A stretch of DNA of 43,615 nt, taken from Candidatus Gastranaerophilales bacterium. GTDB lineage: Bacteria; Cyanobacteriota; Vampirovibrionia; Gastranaerophilales; JANQFW01. The notes under the pieces are model-generated. The model did no database searches. It was given only the letters and a program-made list of their open reading frames with translations, and was not told the origin of the DNA. The position numbers were made by a program, and so were the translations under genes. Below, piece after piece: positions 25,854 to 34,575 of the stretch (positions within the stretch are counted from its first letter, which is position 1; every line of letters begins with the position of its first letter). Location of the stretch: positions 1 through 43,615 of the forward strand of contig JANQLL010000148.1 in NCBI GenBank assembly GCA_028280605.1, written 5' to 3'.

Positions 25854-26867
25854 TTATGATATCACTGTAATATCTTGTAATTTATTACAAACAACACCAT
25901 TTTCAATAAGGTTATAAACCATTAAAACCCCTTCTTGCAAAGATGGGGCTTTTTCTCCAACCCACAACAATGCAGCTGCATTTAGCAATAAAATATCACG
26001 TTTTGGACCTTTTAATTTGCTTGAAAAAATATCTTTTATTATTTGCGCATTTTCATCTGGGGTTCCCCCAGATATTTTTTCAAGTGTAGCAGGTTTAATT
26101 CCAAAATCTTCAGGGTGTATCTCAAATTTTTCTATATTATTGTTTTCCAGTTTATATACATCTGTTTTGCCACAAATACTAATTTCATCCATTATTGGAT
26201 TTTTACTGTTTACTACAAGTGCTTTTTTACATCCCAAAATCTTTAAAACTTCTATCATTTTAGAGCACATGCCAGGATCTGAAACACCTAAAACTTGTCC
26301 ACTCGGAGAGGTTGGATTAGTTAAAGGTCCTAAAAAGTTAAAAATAGTTCTAAATCCAAGACTTTTTCTAACCGGGTGAACCCTTGATGTTGCTTTATGG
26401 AAATATGGGGCATGTATAAAAGCTATATTTTTATTCTCAAAATCATTTTGAACTTCTTTTGCTGTTTGGCTTAAAGGAATATCTAGAGCTTGTAAAACAT
26501 TACTACTTCCACATTTGCTTGTTAAACTAAAATTAGAATGCTTTGCTACATAAATTCCAGCCGCTGCTGCCACTATAGAAGATGCTGTTGAAATATTAAA
26601 AGTATTAGCTTGATCTCCACCTGTTCCACAAGAATCTACTATTGTTTTATCATTGGATATATTAATCTTTTCTGCCTTTTCTCTTAATCCTTGGGCTAAT
26701 CCGCTTATTTCCTCTATTGTTTCACCTTTATATTTTAATAAAGAGAGAAAAGCTGCTATTTGAACATCCGGTATATCTTGTGTTGCTATTATATCTATTA
26801 CGCTTTTAGATTCTTCTAATGTTAAATTTTTGTGATCCAAGAGTTTATTTATTATATTTATAAACAT
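25854..26867 (-). CDS. trpD: Anthranilate phosphoribosyltransferase
   Basis: 337 aa, normal length. The PRPP-binding GTGGD lies at residues 81-85, NTFNIST at 88-94, and the anthranilate Arg167 in HPVRKSLGFRTIFNFLGPLTNP. The usual KHGNR.VSSKSGSADVLE is replaced by KHSNFSLTSKCGSSNVLQ (109-126), so the Gly and Arg of KHGNR are changed while the His and Asn remain. It transfers phosphoribose to anthranilate in tryptophan synthesis. No other trp gene is nearby. It may be a normal but diverged TrpD or have shifted substrate. Confidence 0.88.
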   Translation of the reverse strand: MFINIINKLLDHKNLTLEESKSVIDIIATQDIPDVQIAAFLSLLKYKGETIEEISGLAQGLREKAEKINISNDKTIVDSCGTGGDQANTFNISTASSIVAAAAGIYVAKHSNFSLTSKCGSSNVLQALDIPLSQTAKEVQNDFENKNIAFIHAPYFHKATSRVHPVRKSLGFRTIFNFLGPLTNPTSPSGQVLGVSDPGMCSKMIEVLKILGCKKALVVNSKNPIMDEISICGKTDVYKLENNNIEKFEIHPEDFGIKPATLEKISGGTPDENAQIIKDIFSSKLKGPKRDILLLNAAALLWVGEKAPSLQEGVLMVYNLIENGVVCNKLQDITVIS

Positions 26868-27073
26868 TTTAACCAGACCCTTAACTTCCTTTAATTACCA
26901 TTTTATTTTACTACAGTTAGAATTTAATACATTTAGTTCTTTTAAATCAAATAATAATTTACTATTTGATTAGTATTATGTTAACATCATTAGAGTAAAA
27001 CTTTTTACAAGCGAATTTAGTTATGCACAAAATTTATTCTTATTAATCATTGAGAATTGAGTGAGGGAAAAAA

Positions 27074-27871
27074 ATGAATTATAAAAAATTATCAAATTTA
27101 TTTGTTTGGGCTTTTTTCTTTGTTTTATTTATTAATGTTCAAACATTTGCTCAAACTTATAACTTCCAAAATTTTCCGGCAAAAACCGGTCTATCCCTAG
27201 AAGATGATATGAACCAAAGACTTGATAGTCAATTAATCTATTCATCTAAAGCTTCTACTTTTTTAACTTGGGATGATGCTGTATTTAAATATCGACCGAA
27301 AGATACTGTTTTTTTTACAGCAATAAACGGACGACCATGCTTGGCTGTTAATTTTTCCAAAGAATTTTTACCTGATCCTTCTGTTATTGAAACAATTATG
27401 AAAGAAAGAGTGTTAGGCTTATCTTTATTTAGCTTTATAGGAAAAGGCGTACCTATAATTAGAGCTGTCTTTATTTTTCCTGATATGCCACAAAATCCAT
27501 TAATGATAGAAGAGTTTTTATCTTTAATAGAACCTGATCAACAAGATTTTTTAAAAGCGGCTATGAAAACTAATATAATTGATTTAATTATAAAACACGA
27601 AGATTGGCAGTATAAAATTAAAACAGCTACTTACAAAGTTAAGTTTGATTCGCCTTTAATGTTAGACAAAGAAGTAAAAAGAGTTGCTGGTGATGTATTA
27701 AATGAATTTAAAGAAGGAACGACTAAGTCTCAAGTTAAAAAAGCTAGTAAGTTAATGTACAAAACTTATGCAAGCTCTAGCGATGGAGTAAAGCCATATA
27801 ATACAATTTGGTTTAAGTATCATTCTAAATCTTCAAATTCAATTCTCAAAAAAACAAAATTAAAAAAATAA
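27074..27871 (+). CDS. Secreted protein of unknown function
   Basis: 265 aa. The signal peptide ends near residue 27 (INVQTFA-QTYNF). The mature protein has a beta-strand-rich middle with many hydrophobic residues (GVPIIRAVFIFPDMPQNP), a helical part (EEFLSLIEPDQQDFLKAA) and a Lys-rich C-terminus (SILKKTKLKK). No known domain was recognised. The RBS GAGGGA is 6 nt before the ATG. Its terminator lies inside the 3' end of the convergent STAND gene. Confidence 0.75.
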   Translation: MNYKKLSNLFVWAFFFVLFINVQTFAQTYNFQNFPAKTGLSLEDDMNQRLDSQLIYSSKASTFLTWDDAVFKYRPKDTVFFTAINGRPCLAVNFSKEFLPDPSVIETIMKERVLGLSLFSFIGKGVPIIRAVFIFPDMPQNPLMIEEFLSLIEPDQQDFLKAAMKTNIIDLIIKHEDWQYKIKTATYKVKFDSPLMLDKEVKRVAGDVLNEFKEGTTKSQVKKASKLMYKTYASSSDGVKPYNTIWFKYHSKSSNSILKKTKLKK

Positions 27872-27895
27872 ATTAATATTTGTTATATAGATTTT

Positions 27896-27943
27896 AACTA
27901 TCTCAAACTATATAAATTTTTATCGGTTTGAGATAGTTCTTTT
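27896..27943 (+). terminator. Terminator overlapping the end of the convergent gene
   Basis: AACTATCTCAAAC (27896-27908) and GTTTGAGATAGTT (27926-27938) make a perfect 13-bp stem followed by CTTTTT. It ends the plus-strand transcript 24 nt after its stop. The stem lies within the last 14 codons of the minus-strand STAND gene. Confidence 0.85.
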
Positions 27944-29607
27944 TGTATTATTTGCTCAAGATGTTCTATATTCTGCTTTATTGCTATAGAGTTTTGATGA
28001 TTTGACCCTAGTTCATTTTGAAATATTTCATAAGCTTTATCATAGAAGTTTAAAGCATCGTTATAACTACCCAGATTATAGTAAACACTACCAATATTAT
28101 AATAAGTAGCTGCAGTATCAGGATGATTATTTCCTAATATCTTTTCTTTCATCCCTAAAGCTTTAAAATAAAACTTAAGAGCTTTATCGTACTGGCTTTG
28201 TGCATCATAACAAGAACCTGTTGTGTGTAATATATAACTAACTTGTTCGGATTCTATATTAAATTTTTCTATATATCCCATTAATACTTCTACATGCGGA
28301 ATGAATGAATAGCTATATTCCCAGGTTTCAGCATTATTAAAATCAAAAAAGTAAGATTTACTAATTATATTAATAACTTCTTCAATTTGTTCTCTTTTTA
28401 CCGACTCAACTGCTATACTATCTCTTATTACCATTTGGACAAGCCTATGTATTGAAATAAAGAAATCTTGCCTTGATACAAGCGAATAAATTTCAAGTGG
28501 TTCAATTACATCAAAGTAAAAATCAGAAAACTCTTCTTCTGTTGTAAACCACACTAGATTAATTTTATTTGGTGCTAAAAAGGCTATTTGATATAAAAAT
28601 TCTATTGATTTAGGATTGGTTTCTTTAAGTTTATCAATGGATATTTGCCAGGTTGTAGCAACTGCATAAGGATAATTAGCCGGCTTGAGCTTATTAAAAA
28701 TATAAGTAATTTTCTTTTTAAAATCTTCTATGTATAAAGATGGTTTTTTATTTGTTTTGTTTATATACGCTGAAGCTTGAGCTAAAGCTAATGGCATATA
28801 ACCCAATATCATTGCAAGCTCTTTGATATCCATTGCATAAACATCATAATTAATTTTTAAATCCTTTTTTAAAAATGTTAAAGCTTCATTTTCTGTAAAA
28901 ACACCAATTTGTTTAACACCTGCAATACCTTCCCAATTAGAAGATCTTGAAGTAATTAAAACATGCCCGCTACCTTGTGGAATATAAGGTTCTATTGATT
29001 GTCTATCCTTTGCATTATCAAATATAATTAAGCAACGTTCATTTGGGTCAAAATTAAAAAGAGCTTGATTAACTGCCATTATTAAAGGTTCAGGCTTAAC
29101 ATCAGCTGTATCAATTCCAAAAGATAATGCAATATTCATATAACTTTCAGACAAATTTGCAAAAGATTCTGCATTTACCCATAATATGACATTGTATTTA
29201 TCTTTATTTCTATACGCATATTCAATTGCAATAGAGGTTTTTCCTACACCTCCAAGCCCATGAATTGTTTGATTTTGAGATATTATTTGTATTTTTGAAT
29301 TTACAAACAAAGAATTTAAAAGATCTTCTCTACCAGAAAAGAGAACATTCCTTTGAGGTACGTTTATAAAGTTTTTTTCATTATTTTCTTCTTCATTAAG
29401 ACCTTTACAGATATTTTCTTCTAAATTACCTCCAAGTTTGGTTTCTTCTTGACTTTCACTTTTCATTGCTATTAAGTTAATAATATTAATTACAACAATA
29501 AATATAATAAAAAAGACAACTGCCCAACAAATTACACCAGCAATATTAGATGTAATAATACTTTGAAGAGTATTTATTATCCCGTTAAATGTTTCATTCC
29601 AGTCCAT
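27898..29607 (-). CDS. Membrane-anchored STAND (NB-ARC-like) NTPase with TPR repeats
   Basis: 569 aa. One hydrophobic segment (about residues 21-47), an acidic linker, then an NB-ARC-like NTPase: entry motif LFSGREDLL (89-97), Walker A GLGGVGKTS (117-125), Walker B CLIIFDNA with Asp197, sensor-1 HVLITSR (Arg221) and GYMPLALAQA (269-278). A winged-helix-like section follows, and then at least two TPRs of the kinesin-light-chain type (about 445-545; HPDTAATYYNIGSVYYNLGSY). STAND proteins switch on ligand binding; several act in phage defence (Avs-like) or signalling. Here no effector domain is seen other than the membrane segment. Confidence 0.85.
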   Translation of the reverse strand: MDWNETFNGIINTLQSIITSNIAGVICWAVVFFIIFIVVINIINLIAMKSESQEETKLGGNLEENICKGLNEEENNEKNFINVPQRNVLFSGREDLLNSLFVNSKIQIISQNQTIHGLGGVGKTSIAIEYAYRNKDKYNVILWVNAESFANLSESYMNIALSFGIDTADVKPEPLIMAVNQALFNFDPNERCLIIFDNAKDRQSIEPYIPQGSGHVLITSRSSNWEGIAGVKQIGVFTENEALTFLKKDLKINYDVYAMDIKELAMILGYMPLALAQASAYINKTNKKPSLYIEDFKKKITYIFNKLKPANYPYAVATTWQISIDKLKETNPKSIEFLYQIAFLAPNKINLVWFTTEEEFSDFYFDVIEPLEIYSLVSRQDFFISIHRLVQMVIRDSIAVESVKREQIEEVINIISKSYFFDFNNAETWEYSYSFIPHVEVLMGYIEKFNIESEQVSYILHTTGSCYDAQSQYDKALKFYFKALGMKEKILGNNHPDTAATYYNIGSVYYNLGSYNDALNFYDKAYEIFQNELGSNHQNSIAIKQNIEHLEQIIQKELSQTDKNLYSLR

Positions 29608-29961
29608 GGCTTAAGCTTAACCCCTTATGTCTGAATATTTATAAATATATCACGAAAGTTTGTTTGAAAATATACTTATGGTTAAATATTATAAATTTTT
29701 ATATTAAAATAACTTTATAATATTAAAACTAATAAAGCACATTAAAAATAGAATAATAAAAAGCATTATTAAAAACAATGACGCACCGGACTAGCCTGCC
29801 TGGCGTGTTTGTAAGGCAAAACCAAAAATTCAGCTATACTTCCACTAAAATACTTTTCAGATTATTAAATCGAGTTAAAGTTAATAAAATAAAATATTCT
29901 CTGAAAAGAGTAATCTGAAATTTAATTGATAAGCAGTATAATATAAGAAAGTAAATAAATC
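29608..29961. other. Intergenic region between divergent genes
   Basis: Mostly AT, with a small GC-rich patch at about 29781-29807 (ACGCACCGGACTAGCC...) that no feature explains. It contains an inverted copy of part of the promoter repeat (TTTCAGATTA at 29855-29864) and the repeat itself at 29901-29940. Confidence 0.5.
29901..29942 (+). promoter_or_regulatory. Promoter-like repeat, copy B, driving gmhB
   Basis: Two TCTGAAA repeats 14 nt apart, the second overlapping a -35-like CTGAAA (29915-29920), then a 16-bp spacer and a perfect TATAAT (29937-29942). The block matches the minus strand of 3763-3803. Transcription would start about 12 nt before the gmhB ATG, giving an almost leaderless mRNA. 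Confidence 0.65.
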
Positions 29962-30546
29962 ATGCAAAATTTAAAGCCAGCAGTTTTTCTGGATAGAGAC
30001 GGAACAATAATTGAAGAGGTAAACTACCTAAAAAATAAAGAAGATTTAAAGCTAATCCAAGGTGTGGCAGAATCTTTGAAAAAATTAAATAAGTTAAATT
30101 TTTTGACGATCTTAGTAACAAATCAATCAGGTGTGGCAAGAGGCTATTATGATGAAAAAAATGTTTCCATTATAAACAATGAACTAAATAAAATCTTAAA
30201 AAAGGAAAATGCTATTCTTGATTCAATATATTATTGTCCGCATCATCCTAAAGGAACCGTAGAGGAATATGCAAAACAATGTAACTGTCGAAAACCTGCA
30301 ACCGGTATGATCGATAGTGCAATAAAAAATTTTAAAAATATAGATATAAAAAATTCTTATGTTATTGGTGATAAATTTATTGATGTAGAATTAGCGCATA
30401 ATGCAGGATGTAAAGGAATTCTTGTAAAAACAGGCCACGGTATTGAGGAAATTGAGAAAAATAAAAATAAAACAGCAGACTATATTGCACAAGATATAAC
30501 AGATGCCGTAAACTGGATTGAAAATAATATAAAAAAATATTCTTAA
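29962..30546 (+). CDS. gmhB: D-glycero-D-manno-heptose 1,7-bisphosphate 7-phosphatase (GmhB)
   Basis: 194 aa HAD phosphatase. Motif I is FLDRDGTI (nucleophile and general-acid Asp), motif II VTNQSG, the Lys is in CRKPATGM, and motif IV is VIGDKFIDVELAHNAG. The GmhB zinc loop CPHHP...CNC is present. It removes the 7-phosphate during ADP-heptose synthesis for lipopolysaccharide, which implies an outer membrane, or serves a related sugar pathway. It stands alone with its own repeat-derived promoter and lacks a clear RBS. It is convergent with mutS. Confidence 0.9.
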   Translation: MQNLKPAVFLDRDGTIIEEVNYLKNKEDLKLIQGVAESLKKLNKLNFLTILVTNQSGVARGYYDEKNVSIINNELNKILKKENAILDSIYYCPHHPKGTVEEYAKQCNCRKPATGMIDSAIKNFKNIDIKNSYVIGDKFIDVELAHNAGCKGILVKTGHGIEEIEKNKNKTADYIAQDITDAVNWIENNIKKYS

Positions 30547-30552
30547 ATGCAC

Positions 30553-33150
30553 TTATTCAACAAAAAGTGATAATTGAGGCATATTAACCTCAACTTCGTT
30601 ATTTGATTGCTTTCTTACATTTATTTTTGCAGCATTATCTTTTTGCATTTTATTCATAAGGCTTTGAGCGCGTAAAATTAGATTGCTTGGTAAGCCAGCC
30701 ATCTTAGCCACTTGAATACCATAACTTCTACTTGTACCACCCGGCACTACTTGTCTTAAAAACTGGATATCACCGTCATTTTCGCTAACAGTTACCCTAT
30801 AATTTTGAACTTGCGGCATTTTATTGCAAATTACATTTATCTCATGATAGTGTGTTGCAAAAATAGTTCTGGCTTTTATTTTTTCAACTATATATTCAAT
30901 GACACTCCAAGCTATTGCCACACCGTCATATGTACTGGTTCCTCTGCCTATTTCATCTAACAAAATAAGGCTACGCTCTGTAGCGGAATTTAAAATAAAC
31001 GCTGTTTCATTCATTTCTACCATAAAAGTAGACTGCCCTGTTGATAAATCATCTACTGCACCTACTCTTGTAAATATTTTATCGATAATGCCAATTTGAG
31101 CTTCTGTAGCTGGCACGTAACAGCCAATTTGAGCAAGTAATACAATTAAAGCATTTTGCCTCATATAAGTAGATTTACCTGCCATATTAGGTCCTGTTAA
31201 AATCATAAACTGACAATTTGGGTTATTAAGTTCATAATCCCCACCTATTAACTCAAGATCATTAGCCACATATTGCCCTAGTGTCAATAATTGTTCTATA
31301 ACAGAATGGCGACCTTCTTTTATTATTAATTTTTTAGAGTCGTTTATTTCCGGTTTTATATAATTATACTCAACTGCAACGTCTGCAAAAGATAATAATA
31401 CATCAATAACAGATAAGTCTTTTGCTATATTTCTTATTGATTCAACAAATTCATTTGCATATTCTCTCAAATCACAAAATATCTGATACTCTAAATCAAC
31501 AACTTTTGTTTCTGCACTAAGAACTTCTGTTTCATGGGTTTTAAGCTCTGGAGTTATATATCTTTCCGCATTTGTAAGCGTTTGTTTTCTTATATAATTA
31601 TCTGGCACCATAGAAGAATTTGCCCGAGTAACTTCTATAAAATAACCAAAATTTTTGCTATAACCAACTTTTAAAGACTTAATGCCTGATTTTTCTTTTT
31701 CTTTCTGCTCAAAATCAACCAACCATTCTTTTCCACCGTTTAAAAGTTTTCTATAACTATCCAAATTTTCATTTACGCCTTCGTTTATTATTTTACCTTC
31801 TTTTAAACCGACTGGAGGATTATCTTGTATGGTTCTTTCAATTATATTGCTAAATCCTACAAGTTTATTATCTATATTAGATAATTTATTTAAATAATAA
31901 GATTCACTATTTTGCAAAAGCTCTGCAAAACGAGGCAAAACATTTAAAGAATCTTTTAAAGCGACAAAATCACGGGGATTAACAGAATTATTACTGATTT
32001 TTGCTGCTAACCTTTCTATATCATAAACCCGCTCAAGCAATGATGCTAATTCAACTCTTAACATGCTATTATTATATAATTCCTCAACACCATTTTGTCT
32101 TTTTATAATAGAAGCAATATTTTGCAGAGGTTGTTGAATCCATTTTCTTAACAATCTGGTACCCATAGATGTTTTAGTTCTGTTTATTGCCCATAACAAA
32201 CTGCCTTTATAGCATTTATCTCTTACTGTTTGAACTAATTCAAGATTTCTTCTTGTATTAGAATCCATTGAAACATAAGAATCCATACAGTAAGGAACAA
32301 TCACATCTAAATCGGGAATATTTTGCAGTTGTGTTTCTTCCAAATACTCTATTATAGCTCCTGCTGCTATTAAACCTTCTTTAAAATCAGGATAGCCAAA
32401 AGATTCTAAAGAATTTATATTAAAAAAGTTTTTTATTTTATCTACAGCTCTCTCTTCTGTAAAAGAAGAGGATTCTCTTTTGCTAAAATTATAATACCCT
32501 GCTATTTCATTGGGTAAGTCTACTTGTTTCTCTGCAACTATTTGATTTAATTGTAAATCTTTTTTCTTTGCCGGAGCTAAAATTTCAGCTGGCGATATTC
32601 TGCTTAGTTCTGCTATTAATTGATTTAATTCCAACTGAGTTATTTTAAATTCTCCGGTTGAAATATCAATATAAGCTAAACCAAATATATTTTCTTTTTT
32701 TGACTTGAAAACAGATGCTAAATAATTATTTTTTGTTGAGTCCAGCAAGTCTGTTTCTGTTATTGTCCCGGCAGAAATGGTTTTTACAACTTGCCTGTCA
32801 ACCAATCCTTTTGCCAAGGCGGGATCTTCCATTTGTTCACAGATTGCTACTTTAAAGCCTTTTTCTATTAACCTTGATATATAGTTATCAGCTGCTTTTT
32901 GCGGAACTCCAGCCATTGGTATACGACCCAACTTGCCACCCTCTCTTCCTGTAAGAGTAATTTCCAATGCCTTTGAAGCTGCTATTGCATCTTCAAAAAA
33001 AGTTTCGTAAAAATCTCCCATTCTATAAAACAAAAGCACATCCTGGCTTTGTTTTTTAATTTTTAAAAACTGCTGCATCATTGGAGTTGCATCACTTATA
33101 TCAATTTCATAGGTTTTAGCCATGTTTAAATTTAAATCTTTTTCCACCAT
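30553..33150 (-). CDS. mutS: DNA mismatch repair protein MutS
   Basis: 865 aa, full length for MutS1. The mismatch-reading motif FYRMGDFYE near residue 41 (Phe-x-Glu) is present. Connector, lever and clamp regions follow, and then the ATPase with Walker A GPNMAGKSTYMRQ, Walker B LILLDEIGRGTSTYDG, and the HTH-rich end (GIQVAKMAGLP). It recognises base mismatches and small loops and recruits MutL. No mutL is nearby. The RBS GGGAAG lies before the ATG at 33150; a second Met ten codons in (MAKTYEID) is another possible start. Confidence 0.96.
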   Translation of the reverse strand: MVEKDLNLNMAKTYEIDISDATPMMQQFLKIKKQSQDVLLFYRMGDFYETFFEDAIAASKALEITLTGREGGKLGRIPMAGVPQKAADNYISRLIEKGFKVAICEQMEDPALAKGLVDRQVVKTISAGTITETDLLDSTKNNYLASVFKSKKENIFGLAYIDISTGEFKITQLELNQLIAELSRISPAEILAPAKKKDLQLNQIVAEKQVDLPNEIAGYYNFSKRESSSFTEERAVDKIKNFFNINSLESFGYPDFKEGLIAAGAIIEYLEETQLQNIPDLDVIVPYCMDSYVSMDSNTRRNLELVQTVRDKCYKGSLLWAINRTKTSMGTRLLRKWIQQPLQNIASIIKRQNGVEELYNNSMLRVELASLLERVYDIERLAAKISNNSVNPRDFVALKDSLNVLPRFAELLQNSESYYLNKLSNIDNKLVGFSNIIERTIQDNPPVGLKEGKIINEGVNENLDSYRKLLNGGKEWLVDFEQKEKEKSGIKSLKVGYSKNFGYFIEVTRANSSMVPDNYIRKQTLTNAERYITPELKTHETEVLSAETKVVDLEYQIFCDLREYANEFVESIRNIAKDLSVIDVLLSFADVAVEYNYIKPEINDSKKLIIKEGRHSVIEQLLTLGQYVANDLELIGGDYELNNPNCQFMILTGPNMAGKSTYMRQNALIVLLAQIGCYVPATEAQIGIIDKIFTRVGAVDDLSTGQSTFMVEMNETAFILNSATERSLILLDEIGRGTSTYDGVAIAWSVIEYIVEKIKARTIFATHYHEINVICNKMPQVQNYRVTVSENDGDIQFLRQVVPGGTSRSYGIQVAKMAGLPSNLILRAQSLMNKMQKDNAAKINVRKQSNNEVEVNMPQLSLFVE

Positions 33151-33362
33151 AAAACTTCCCTAATTTTTTTAATATTAGCCCTTAATTTTTATTTTAATTT
33201 AAAAATTATCTAAAACCAATAAAAAGAATCGCTAGTGAGTTAGAAAAAACGATGATTCTATTATTGATCTTACTACTACTAAAAGCGAAGAAGGAAAAAA
33301 TATTGACATTTGTAATATTAGAGATAATAATTGCTAAATTCAGATAAGATCAGAATTGAAAT

Positions 33363-33824
33363 TTAAAAATTAGAATGACAATCTTTCAATGATTTTTTAG
33401 CCCTTGGAGATAAAGGCAGACTGAATCCTTTTACTCCATTATATGTAAAGGAGGCTGCTCTTTCCGCCAACTGTTCTCCTGTTTCTGATCCTATTTTTCC
33501 AGCTGTTTGCACAACAACTTCACGATGAACAGATTTTCTTGAAAGCCTAGCTCTTTCTGAAGCACCTTTGACCATTACTGTTGCTGCATGACCTCCAAAA
33601 ATCCCACCAAGATTTTTACAGAATGCTTTAAATGATTCTTTTAATTCTCCTCCTCCACTACTAAAACTTATTTGCTTGTTTTTTGTAGTTTGAGTAGTAC
33701 CTAAAAAAGATTTTGAGTTTGATAAATTTTCTTTTTTTACTTCTGATCTATTTTGTAAATTTTTACCGCTTAATAATGTTTGTCCAATTTGCCTTGATTT
33801 TACTAAATAATTATTAGAAAGCAT
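33363..33824 (-). CDS. Small protein of unknown function
   Basis: 153 aa, RBS AAGGAAG 4 nt before the ATG. The N-terminal 50 residues are polar and probably unstructured (Asn/Ser/Lys-rich), then KQISFSSGGGELKESFKAFC, a variant of the F-x-G motif seen in other small proteins here. A Gly-rich segment follows (LGGIFGGHAATVMVKG), then a helical part (REVVVQTAGKIGSETGEQLAERAASF) and a basic tail. No known domain and no signal peptide. Confidence 0.65.
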   Translation of the reverse strand: MLSNNYLVKSRQIGQTLLSGKNLQNRSEVKKENLSNSKSFLGTTQTTKNKQISFSSGGGELKESFKAFCKNLGGIFGGHAATVMVKGASERARLSRKSVHREVVVQTAGKIGSETGEQLAERAASFTYNGVKGFSLPLSPRAKKSLKDCHSNF

Positions 33825-33845
33825 TTGTTCTTCCTTTTTTAAGTT

Positions 33846-33876
33846 TTCATACTACACTTTTTTAGTATAGTATGAA
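33846..33876. promoter_or_regulatory. Inverted repeat upstream of the small protein gene
   Basis: TTCATACTA (33846-33854) and TAGTATGAA (33868-33876) are perfect 9-bp arms around 13 nt. No T-run follows on the minus strand, so an operator or leader hairpin is more likely than a terminator. Confidence 0.4.
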
Positions 33877-33920
33877 ATACTTTAAAATCAAAATATTTTT
33901 ATAATATTTATGAATTCTAT

Positions 33921-34553
33921 TTAATATTTAGAATTAGAAATAACAAATATAATCTCTTCTATTAATAAATTAGCAAACTTTTTATGAATAATACTAGTCT
34001 TAAGCTCAGCGCGGGTAGTTAAAACCTCTTTGAGTATTGTAATGTCTCTTTTTCCACAAAACTCTCTAAAATCTTTTATCGTAACTAAGTGAATATTAGG
34101 CGTATTATACCATTCAAAAGGCAAAATTCTAGATTTTGGCATTCTCCCACCAAAGAACAGATCATTTCTTACTTTCCAATAAGCAAAATTAGGAAAACTA
34201 ATTACTATTTTCTTGCCAACCCTTAACATCTCCTGAATTACATAGTCAGGTTTATGAGTACACTGCAAGGTCTGGTTCAAAATAACATAATCATAAGACT
34301 GATCCTGATACTCTTTTAATCCTTCGTCAATATCTCCCTGAAAAACAGACAACCCTTTTTCTATACACTGAATAACATTGTCATTATCGATTTCAACCCC
34401 TCGCCCCTGAACATTTTTCTTGTCTTTCAACAAGCGCAACAAATCACCACTTCCACAGCCTAAATCTAATACTTTAGAACCTTCAGCAATAAAATCAGAT
34501 ATTACCGCATAATTTAAATGGAGACCCTGTGATTTTTTATAATGTTCATTCAT
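33921..34553 (-). CDS. metW: MetW, methionine-biosynthesis methyltransferase-like partner of MetX
   Basis: 210 aa. SAM-binding motif VLDLGCGSGDLL near residues 28-39, acidic strand end GVEIDND, LNQTLQCTHKP, and the MetW-specific SFPNFAYWKVRNDLFFGGRMP. MetW proteins are found beside metX and are thought to support homoserine acylation. It follows metX by 22 nt, forming the usual metX-metW operon. Confidence 0.92.
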   Translation of the reverse strand: MNEHYKKSQGLHLNYAVISDFIAEGSKVLDLGCGSGDLLRLLKDKKNVQGRGVEIDNDNVIQCIEKGLSVFQGDIDEGLKEYQDQSYDYVILNQTLQCTHKPDYVIQEMLRVGKKIVISFPNFAYWKVRNDLFFGGRMPKSRILPFEWYNTPNIHLVTIKDFREFCGKRDITILKEVLTTRAELKTSIIHKKFANLLIEEIIFVISNSKY

Positions 34554-34575
34554 TTATTATTATTTACCTTTTATT

